From NCBI RefSeq assembly GCF_014205275.1, contig NZ_JACHND010000001.1:1860001-1924000 (forward strand): DNA of 64,000 nucleotides, read 5' to 3'. Under the pieces are notes generated by a model. The model was not told the DNA's origin. It did no database searches and saw only the letters and a program-made list of their open reading frames with translations. Origin of the DNA: Sphaerisporangium siamense. GTDB lineage: Bacteria; Actinomycetota; Actinomycetes; Streptosporangiales; Streptosporangiaceae. Positions within the stretch are counted from its first letter, which is position 1. Each line of letters opens with the position of its first letter. Made by a program: the position numbers and the translations under genes. Of this stretch, positions 46,540 to 53,437 are shown one piece after another.

Positions 46540-47828
46540 CTCACCTGGGTGCGCACCTTGGTGATTATCTCGGCACGGGACTCGGCCCAGAGCATGGCGA
46601 GCAGCGCCGCCACGGTGAGCCCGGAAGCTCCGGCGAGGGCGACCACCGGCTCTGGGCCCAGCACCTGGGCGGCGGCGCCTCCGGCGAGGATGCCGACGCC
46701 CTGGGCGGCGAGCAGCCCTGACTGCACGAGCCCGAACGCCTGCGCCCGCCGGTTCGGCGGTACGCACTGGACGAAGGCCGCGTTCGCCGCGAGCTGGTAG
46801 GCGCCTCCTATTCCCGCGAGGACCCACAGGCAAAGGACGACGGCCAGCGGCGGCCGTAGCGCGCATCCGATGAGCGGGGCGCAGCTGAGCATGGCCATCC
46901 ACCCCATCACGCGCAGGCGTCCCGTAGGGGTGACGAGGCGGCTGAAGACGACGGCCCCGATGACCGTGCCCGTCGGCATGGCCGCCATGAGAAGCCCGGT
47001 GATCAGCGTGACGTCGCGAGAATCCTCCCCGAAGGTGGCGGCGTACGGCACGGCGATGCCTTCGGGAAGCACGTAGAAGCCGCAGAGCCAGGCGAACATC
47101 ACCAGAGTCCTGAGCCGTCGGTCGCCGAAGACGAGGCGGGCGCCGGCCTTGGTGGAGCTCCACATGGAGGCGTGGACGCCGTCCTCGGGGTCAGGCGGAG
47201 GACGACGGCGCACACCGGCCGCGATGATCAGCGCGGACGCCAGGAAGGTGACGGCGTCGAGCGCCAGGCCCGAGTACGGCCCTATGGCGGCGATCACGGC
47301 GGCTCCGGCGGCGAAGCCGAGCATCTGGACCGCCTGGTTGGTCATGTTCTGCAGGGCCGAGCCGGTGACGTAACGGTCGCCCTCAAGGATGTCGGGGAGC
47401 AGCGCCGCGCGGGCGGCCGTGAACGGCGAGCTGAGCAGCACCACGCAGAAGACCAGCCCGCACAGGACCGGGAACGGCATGCCGGGGACGGCCATGAGGC
47501 CGACGAGCAGCGCCCGCACGAGGTCGCATGTGATCATGACGCCGCGGCGCGCGTACCGGTCGGCGAGCCCCGCGAGGAGAGGGCCGCCGAGGATGGTCGG
47601 CAGGTACGTGAGGGCGTAGACGGCGGCGGTGGCGAGCGGGGAGCGGGTTCTCTCGTAGACGAGGAGCGCCAGCGCGACCTGGGCGAGCTGGTCGCCCAGC
47701 AGGGAAAGGCACTGACCTAGCCATAGCGAACGAAATTCGCCAATGGCGATGACCTCGCTGTACGTGGCCTGGCTTTCGGATGCGCGGCGGTGCCGCCCCG
47801 GCAGCCGACTTGGCCTCGTCGCCGCCAT
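46536..47828 (-). CDS. Major facilitator superfamily exporter
   Basis: 430 residues with 12 predicted helices and the MFS loop motif ADRYARRGVMI between helices 2 and 3. Similar to actinobacterial MFS efflux proteins (MFS_3/enterobactin exporter-like). ATG at 47828 gives an N-terminal cytoplasmic tail of ~30 residues; later in-frame starts are possible. Substrate unknown. The 217 bases upstream contain TGACAC-ACC-GTGTTCA-like dyad near 47,860 but no gene. Confidence 0.88.
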   Translation of the reverse strand: MAATRPSRLPGRHRRASESQATYSEVIAIGEFRSLWLGQCLSLLGDQLAQVALALLVYERTRSPLATAAVYALTYLPTILGGPLLAGLADRYARRGVMITCDLVRALLVGLMAVPGMPFPVLCGLVFCVVLLSSPFTAARAALLPDILEGDRYVTGSALQNMTNQAVQMLGFAAGAAVIAAIGPYSGLALDAVTFLASALIIAAGVRRRPPPDPEDGVHASMWSSTKAGARLVFGDRRLRTLVMFAWLCGFYVLPEGIAVPYAATFGEDSRDVTLITGLLMAAMPTGTVIGAVVFSRLVTPTGRLRVMGWMAMLSCAPLIGCALRPPLAVVLCLWVLAGIGGAYQLAANAAFVQCVPPNRRAQAFGLVQSGLLAAQGVGILAGGAAAQVLGPEPVVALAGASGLTVAALLAMLWAESRAEIITKVRTQVS

Positions 47829-48045
47829 ATGTCTCCGCTGGGCTCGCTGGGCCTTACTGACACACCGTGTTCAGTATGTCACCGACGGTGCCCGATCCGC
47901 TCGCGGTTGGCGAACCCCGAACGTGCGAGGAATGGCGCGGCCGTTCGTTCTGACCGGCTATTCATAGAAAAATGGTGCCGGAGGCGGCGCCCTGTCCCGG
48001 CATTAGAGGCAATAGCTGGAATCCCAGATTGTCGCGGCGGTGGGA

Positions 48046-48387
48046 TCACCAGCCGAGTTCGTGGAGACGGTCATCATTAATGCCGAAATGGTGTGCTATT
48101 TCGTGGACTACCGTGATCTGCACCTCCTCGACGACATCGTCCTCCGTCTCGCAGACCTCCCGGATCGAGTTGCGGTAGATCTCTATCCTGTCCGGCAGCA
48201 CCCCTGAGTACCACTCGCCGCGCTCGGTCAGGGGGATGCCGGTGTACAGCCCGAGAAGTCCGGGCTCGGGGGGATCGTCCACGACGACGATGACCACGTT
48301 CTCCATGACCTTGGCCAGCTCGGGCGGGATCGTGTCCAGCGCCTCGGCCACAAGCTCCTCGAACTTCTCCCGCGATACGTCGATCAC
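48046..48387 (-). CDS. Small zincin-like metallopeptidase
   Basis: 113 residues with the zinc motif HEIAHHFG and the preceding VVEEVQITVV strand, then DDRLHELGW at the C-terminus. Matches the minimal zincin family of about 110-130 residues found next to cell-division or tRNA genes in actinobacteria (DUF1025 type). N-terminus MIDVSREKFEELVAEALDTI. Convergent arrangement with no operon partner. Proteolytic activity is predicted but generally unproven for the family. Confidence 0.88.
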   Translation of the reverse strand: MIDVSREKFEELVAEALDTIPPELAKVMENVVIVVVDDPPEPGLLGLYTGIPLTERGEWYSGVLPDRIEIYRNSIREVCETEDDVVEEVQITVVHEIAHHFGINDDRLHELGW

Positions 48388-48528
48388 CCTTCAATCGTGT
48401 CACCGCCCCGCCGTGGCGCGCGAACCAGGAGTGGCGGGCGGACCGGGGGCCCCGCCGTCCTGACGGACACCGACACGCCTGTTGACTCGCAACTGCTATG
48501 AGTGCGCCCGCGTTTTCGGGTAGGCAGT

Positions 48529-50148
48529 ATGGCGATGAATTCCATGCGCTGGAGGGAAGCCGCACGGCGGCTGAACGAGCGACGCGCCGTACGTGGGACC
48601 GGCCGTGTCCTTCTGATCGGCCTTGTCGCGCTGGCAGGGGCCTGGCTCGGGATCGCGATGGGCGCCACCGTGAGCACCGCGGTGGGGCCGGCGCAGATCG
48701 GGATGAGCCTGCAGCCGTCCTGGCAGGGCCAGACCGTCCTGGACGTCCGCCCGCTCGGCACGCTCAGATTCGACTCTCATCACGGCCCGATCCGGCTCCG
48801 CCTGAGCCTGGACGGCATCCACGCCGACGTCGCCCAGCAGCTCCTCGAGAGCCCGCGCTGGGCCGAGACCCTGCCCGACCTCATCGAGGCCGACCTCCAG
48901 GCCGGCCTGCGCGAGCTGATCATCAGGGCCGCCGTCTGCGCCGTGGCCGGAGGCTTCCTGGCCGGCCTGATCGTCTTCCGCGCGTGGCGGCGGGCCCTGT
49001 GGACGTCCCTCGGCAGCCTGCTGGCCGTGGGCCTCGTCACGGCCGTCTCCGCGGCGACCTTCAACCCCCGCTCCATCGCCGAGCCCCGCTACACCGGGCT
49101 GCTCACCGGCGTGCCCTCGCTCATCGGCAGCGCGGAGTCGATCGTGACCCGCTTCTCGGAGTACCGCAACCAGCTCGCCAAGCTGGTGACCAACGTCTCC
49201 CAGCTCTACCACGCGGGGACCACGCTGCCGGTGTACTCGCCCGATCCGAACACGCTGCGGGTCCTGCACGTGTCCGACATCCACCTCAACCCCCTCGCAT
49301 GGAACACGATCCGCTCCCTGAAGGAACAGTTCAAGATCAACCTAGTGGTCGACACCGGCGACATCGCCGACCACGGGACCAAGGCCGAGAACAGGTTCGT
49401 CGAGGAGATCGGCAAACTGGGAGTGCCGTACGTCTACGTGCGCGGCAACCACGACTCCATGGGGACGCAGCGGGCCGTCGCCGAGCAGAAGAACGCCGTC
49501 GTGCTCGACGGCGGCGTCAAGACCGTCGAGGGCCTCCGGATCTACGGGGTCGGCGACCCCCGCTTCACCCCGGACAAATCTGTCGACGTCAACTCGGACG
49601 CCTCGATGCTCACCCAGCTCGGACGCGCCCACGCCCAGCGGCTGACGTCCGACACGACCGGCCGCAAGCCGTCCTCGTCCAAGAGTTCCCGCGGCAAGGC
49701 CGCCCCGACCCCTGGGGCCACCCCGGCGGCCGACAAGGCCGCGGGGAAGGCGGTCGCCGACCTGGTCGCCGTGCACGACCCCACCATCGGACGGGCGTTC
49801 AACGGGGCCGTGCCGCTCGTGCTGGCCGGCCACGTCCACCAGCGCTCGACCGAGATGATGTCCTCGGGCACGCGGCTGATCATCCAGGGATCCACGGGCG
49901 CTGCGGGGCTGCGCGGCCTCGAACACGACGAACCCACGCCGATCCAGGCGTCCGTCCTCTACTTCGACCGGACCACCCACCGCCTGCAGGCCTGGGACGA
50001 TGTCACGCTCGGCGGGCTCGGGGAGCAGTGGGTGCAGATACAGCGTCACCTGGAAGCCGCCCCAGGTCGTACAATTCTGCCAGAGCCGGTTCCCACCCCG
50101 TCGCCAACGGGAGGGGCCACCGCCACCGTGACACCGACCAGACGGTGA
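48529..50148 (+). CDS. Membrane-bound metallophosphoesterase
   Basis: 539 residues: an N-terminal membrane part (helices near residues 20-45 and 125-160) and a calcineurin-like phosphoesterase domain with the motifs SDIHLNP, VDTGDIADHG, RGNHDSMG and AGHVHQRS, in the order needed for the di-metal site. A low-complexity Ser/Ala/Lys insert (RKPSSSKSSRGKAAPTP) lies between the third and fourth motifs. The C-tail is Pro/Thr-rich. ATG at 48529; a GTG at 48502 is possible. Substrate unknown; likely on the outer membrane face. Confidence 0.88.
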   Translation: MAMNSMRWREAARRLNERRAVRGTGRVLLIGLVALAGAWLGIAMGATVSTAVGPAQIGMSLQPSWQGQTVLDVRPLGTLRFDSHHGPIRLRLSLDGIHADVAQQLLESPRWAETLPDLIEADLQAGLRELIIRAAVCAVAGGFLAGLIVFRAWRRALWTSLGSLLAVGLVTAVSAATFNPRSIAEPRYTGLLTGVPSLIGSAESIVTRFSEYRNQLAKLVTNVSQLYHAGTTLPVYSPDPNTLRVLHVSDIHLNPLAWNTIRSLKEQFKINLVVDTGDIADHGTKAENRFVEEIGKLGVPYVYVRGNHDSMGTQRAVAEQKNAVVLDGGVKTVEGLRIYGVGDPRFTPDKSVDVNSDASMLTQLGRAHAQRLTSDTTGRKPSSSKSSRGKAAPTPGATPAADKAAGKAVADLVAVHDPTIGRAFNGAVPLVLAGHVHQRSTEMMSSGTRLIIQGSTGAAGLRGLEHDEPTPIQASVLYFDRTTHRLQAWDDVTLGGLGEQWVQIQRHLEAAPGRTILPEPVPTPSPTGGATATVTPTRR

Positions 50149-50232
50149 CCGCTTTGGCATCGGGGCGCGAAGTCCCCTATGCTTCAGAAGTCCCCGACGG
50201 AAGACGTCACGGATCCAGGGCGAAAGTCCTGA

Positions 50233-50305
50233 GCCCCCATCGTCTAGCGGCCTAGGACACCGCCCTTTCAAGGCGGCGGCACGGGTTCGAATCCCGTTGG
50301 GGGCA
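50233..50305 (+). tRNA. tRNA-Glu (anticodon TTC)
   Basis: 73-nt cloverleaf: acceptor GCCCCCA/TGGGGGC, anticodon stem CCGCC/GGCGG with loop CTTTCAA (anticodon TTC), T-loop GGTTCGAATCCC. Confidence 0.97.
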
Positions 50306-50413
50306 CGCGCGAGCCGAGGCTCACCAGTACGACGGAAGGTCGAAGACCACCGAAGAACTGGTAGGCTAAGCGAGCACAAACAGCCAGGAGCGGCGCTCCG
50401 GGCAGCTAGCAAG

Positions 50414-50487
50414 GTCCTGTAGAGCAGTTTGGAGTGCTCGCCACCCTGTCAAGGTGGAGGTCGCGGGTTCAAGTCCCGTCAGGACCG
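50414..50487 (+). tRNA. tRNA-Asp (anticodon GTC)
   Basis: 74-nt cloverleaf: acceptor GGTCCTG/CAGGACC, anticodon stem CCACC/GGTGG with loop CTGTCAA (anticodon GTC), T-loop GGTTCAAGTCCC. Confidence 0.96.
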
Positions 50488-50513
50488 CTCTGGTAGGTGT
50501 AATACCACCACCG

Positions 50514-50587
50514 GGTCAGGTAGCTCAGTCGGTACGAGCGTCCGCCTGAAAAGCGGAAGGTCGGCGGTTCGACCCCGCCCCTGACCA
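50514..50587 (+). tRNA. tRNA-Phe (anticodon GAA)
   Basis: 74-nt cloverleaf: acceptor GGTCAGG/CCTGACC, anticodon stem TCCGC/GCGGA with loop CTGAAAA (anticodon GAA), T-loop GGTTCGACCCC. Third of a Glu-Asp-Phe cluster; an integrase remnant lies 530 bases downstream, so it may have been an integration site. Confidence 0.96.
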
Positions 50588-50602
50588 CCTCAATAAGCAG
50601 CC

Positions 50603-50638
50603 AAAACGCCCCTAGCATTCGTGCTACGGGGCGTTTTT
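50603..50638 (+). terminator. Rho-independent terminator of the tRNA cluster
   Basis: AAAACGCCCC...GGGGCGTTTTT: a stem of ten base pairs plus TAGC/GCTA with a one-base bulge, followed by five T residues. It follows tRNA-Phe by 15 bases. Confidence 0.85.
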
Positions 50639-50687
50639 GATCTCCAGTGACAGCAATCCGGACAGTAAGGTCTGCCAAGCTGCGCTC

Positions 50688-51080
50688 ATGTGGTTAGTAC
50701 GCAGACGGCCGAAGCGCGTCGGCGATTTGACGGCTGAGGACGCCGTACGACGGCTGATGGCCCTGGGCTTCATCGGGATCCGCTCGCGAACACATCTCGT
50801 TCGCCGAGAGTTGGAGAGCGGGAGTGTAGCGAAGGCGCTCGACTGCCTTGCGGAGATCAGGCGTATGGCGGACGTCTGCCACAACCTCCCCGCGGACTTG
50901 CGTCCAGGGAGTAAACGGGAGCGGGAAGCTCGGGCGGTCGAAAGCATCAAGTTTCATCTTCGCGAGCTGGAACCTGATGACCAAGCGGCACAGTGGGTCC
51001 GTGAGTGCTTGGATGCGCTCGATTACGACTACCTTCCGCTTCTTCCCAAGCATGTGCAGCGGCGATTGCAACAGCAATGA
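50688..51080 (+). CDS. Hypothetical protein between tRNA-Phe and an integrase remnant
   Basis: 130 residues starting MWLVRRRPKRVGDLTAEDAV, basic and largely helical, ending LPKHVQRRLQQQ. No family recognised; base composition is slightly less GC-biased than neighbours, consistent with mobile-element cargo. ATG at 50688; an in-frame start at 50637 lies inside the tRNA terminator and is less likely. Confidence 0.6.
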   Translation: MWLVRRRPKRVGDLTAEDAVRRLMALGFIGIRSRTHLVRRELESGSVAKALDCLAEIRRMADVCHNLPADLRPGSKREREARAVESIKFHLRELEPDDQAAQWVRECLDALDYDYLPLLPKHVQRRLQQQ

Positions 51081-51120
51081 CGCCGGCCAAAACGGCGACG
51101 GGGCGTCATTGCTGATGGTT

Positions 51121-51336
51121 CTAACTCAAGGCGTCCCCGAGCCTGCGTAGGGCAGCGTGCTTGTCGTCGAGGGAGGCGTGGGCGTAGATGGTCATGGTGA
51201 CCTCGATGTCGCTGTGGCCGACGATGTCGCGGACGACCTGAGGCGGACGCCGAGGTTGAGCAGCAGGGTTACGCAGGTGTGCCGAAGGTCGTGGAAGCGC
51301 ATGTCGCCGAGGTCGGCCGCTGGGCGGATGGCTGAT
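51121..51336 (-). pseudogene. C-terminal fragment of a tyrosine integrase
   Basis: Minus-strand sequence with DMRFHDLRHTCVTLLLNLGV, then after a one-base loss near 51246 the continuation PPQVVRDIVGHSDIEVTMTIY and AHASLDDKHAALRRLGDAL. It contains the H-x-x-R, the second histidine (GHS) and the catalytic tyrosine (TIYAHA), but nothing upstream of the catalytic core's last third. It ends at TAG (51121-51123), facing the tRNA-Phe gene, and is cut at about 51330 by sequence of an FAD enzyme. Confidence 0.75.
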
Positions 51337-52555
51337 GTCGCTGCCGCGCGGCGACTACTGGATGAACCTCGGCGCCCACCTGTTCCCGGGCGCGGGCTCA
51401 CACGTCGAGCGGATGACGTCGGCCCTCGGGCTGGAGACCATCGGCATTCCGGGGGCCAAGTTCGCGCTGACCTTCGCCGGCAGGGTGTACGCCGGCAAAC
51501 GCGTCGAGATCTACCCGTTCACCCTGCCCCTGTCGCTGCGCGAGCGGGTCGCCCTCGCCAACGTCGGCCTGCGCGCGGTGGGCGCGGTCAAGGTATAGCA
51601 GGACACCCAGCGGGAACGGCCCGGCTGGGCGGCCGCCCGCTTCGGCGGCTATCTGGCCGACCGGTCGTTCCGCGAGCTGATCGGCCGCCCGCCGGCCCGG
51701 GTGGACGGCATCTTCCGCGCGGCCGGGCACCGCGCCGCCTCCGAGCTGGAGGACCAGAGCGCGGGCACCGGCGGCGCGCTGTTCGGTGGCGTGTGGGCGG
51801 GTCGCAAGAGCCTGCTGTCGTACAACCTCCAGGGCGGCTCCGGCCGGCTCGGTGAGGCGATGGCCGCCGAGCTCGGGCACCTGGTGCGCTACGGCGCCTC
51901 CGTGACCAGGGTCCGCGAGGCGGGCGGCCACGTCACGGTCACCCTGCGCGAGCGTGGAGAGGAGAAGACGCTGCGCGCCCGCCAGGTGATCATGGCCACG
52001 CCCGCGTACGTCTCGCACCGCGTCGTCGAGGGCCTGCCTGGGGACGTCGCCGACGTGCTGGCCGACGTCAGGTACGGCCCCTTCGTCAGCGCCGGCGTCA
52101 TCACCACCGAGCGCGGTCCGATGCCGTGGGACCACATCTACGCGCTCACCGCCACCGACCAGTCCTTCGACATGCTGTTCAACCACGCCAACCCACTGCG
52201 TACCGGCCGCGCCCGGCGTCCCGGCGGCAGCCTCATGGTGTACGCCGGAGGCGACGGAGCACGCAGGATGCTGGACCTGGAGGACAGCGGTGTGGAGTCG
52301 CGCTACGCCGACGACCTCGTCGCGGTGTTCCCTCAGCTGCGCGGCAACCTCGGCGAGATCAGGATCCAGCGCTGGGAACACGGCATTCCCTACCGCCGGC
52401 CCGGTTTCTCCTTCGAACCGATGCTCCGCCACAGCCGCCGCACCGACGTCGGCGTCCACTTCTGCGGCGACTACTTCGGCGACCTCGGCAACATGGAGCT
52501 CGCCGCCGCGTCCGGCTTCCGGGCCGCCCTGCGCGCCACCGTCGCCCTGCGCTGA
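51335..52555 (+). pseudogene. Decapitated FAD-dependent oxidoreductase (protoporphyrinogen oxidase-like)
   Basis: Reads MSLPRGDYWMNLGAHLFPGA ... to the FAD-binding C-terminal end GVHFCGDYFGDLGNMELAAA, in one frame. The N-terminal dinucleotide-binding GxGxxG is missing because the integrase remnant abuts at about 51330. A TAG stop (51596-51598, after VGAVKV) interrupts the frame, and the following stretch continues in the same frame (QDTQRERPGWAAARF...). The remaining part from 51701 could be translated alone but would lack the FAD nucleotide site. Confidence 0.75.
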
Positions 52556-52585
52556 AGGGTGCTTGACGGTACAAGACGTATATAC

Positions 52586-52598
52586 GAGGATTTATCGG
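52586..52598. promoter_or_regulatory. Shared 13-mer upstream of the SnoaL-like gene
   Basis: GAGGATTTATCGG, identical to 29049-29061 in front of the M36 protease, lies 45 bases before the proposed TTG start. Adjacent TATATACG may contribute a -10-like element. Confidence 0.4.
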
Positions 52599-52642
52599 CT
52601 TAGGCACTTTCTGTCACAATGGGCCGGAAGGATGGAATTGTC

Positions 52643-53293
52643 TTGTCCGAAATACCGTTATGGCTTCAGGGGCGTTCCGCCGTGGTCGCCGCCGCGGACT
52701 TGAGTGAATGGCGCGACGGTCTGCCCGACTACGACCTTTCGCGGGAAGTCATGCCGCGGCAGCGGACGCATCGGTTCGAGCCCGACTCGCTGGAGGCCGT
52801 GGTCGAGCGGATCGTGCAGGTCTTCGAGATGGAGGTCTCGCACAAGAAGGATCCGGCGACCTGGGTCTCGATGGTGACCGAGCATTTCCGGACCAATGTC
52901 AACGGCGGTCCGTGGGCCACGGCGGCGGATATCGCGGAGATCGGAAGCTACAACATCCTGATCGGAGACAGCGTCTTCTACCGGAGCGGACAGGAGACCT
53001 TCGATTCCTCTCACCACGTCTTCCACAAGGCGTTTCCCGGCGGGTTCTTCTGGGAGGTGCTCGAAGTGCTCAGCCCGCCACCGGTCGTCACCTTCAAATG
53101 GCGTCACTGGGGCGTGTTCGAGGGCGAGTACCACGGTTTCCCGCCCAACGGGCAGACGGTCGAAATGTACGGCGTCAGCGTCGCCAAAGTGTCCGACGAC
53201 CTCAGGCTGGTGGAGGTCGAGCACTACTACGACCCCAACGGCTTCCTCGGCAAGCTGACCGGCGGCTGCCCGGTGGCGCACGGCGAGCCATGA
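52643..53293 (+). CDS. SnoaL-like NTF2-fold protein
   Basis: 216 residues with the SnoaL-type helix and sheet pattern: LEAVVERIVQVFEMEVSHKKD, DPATWVSMVTEHF near the start, then FEGEYHGFPPNGQTVEMYGV, characteristic of polyketide-cyclase-like SnoaL proteins. A Cys and His near the C-terminus (GGCPVAHG) are unusual. TTG start at 52643, with GGAAGG ten bases upstream; ATG at 52619 lacks one. Convergent with the RIP-hemopexin gene. Function unknown; secondary-metabolite cyclisation or ligand binding possible. Confidence 0.75.
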   Translation: MSEIPLWLQGRSAVVAAADLSEWRDGLPDYDLSREVMPRQRTHRFEPDSLEAVVERIVQVFEMEVSHKKDPATWVSMVTEHFRTNVNGGPWATAADIAEIGSYNILIGDSVFYRSGQETFDSSHHVFHKAFPGGFFWEVLEVLSPPPVVTFKWRHWGVFEGEYHGFPPNGQTVEMYGVSVAKVSDDLRLVEVEHYYDPNGFLGKLTGGCPVAHGEP

Positions 53294-53437
53294 TCGCGCG
53301 GGCCTGCTTCAGGTTCCAGGCGCCGGCCGGGATGATGTACCGGGTGTGGCCGCCGCGCAGCAGGCGGCGTCCAGTTCACCGTCCGGTGACCCGGCCGACG
53401 AGTTGGAAAGCGGCGTCGCTGTTCGGAGGAGCGACGG

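Noticed and set aside
47855-47885. Possible dyad TGACAC-ACC-GTGTTCA upstream of the MFS gene
   Set aside because: The arms differ by an inserted base, and the spacing to the MFS start is long; not strong enough to report as an operator.
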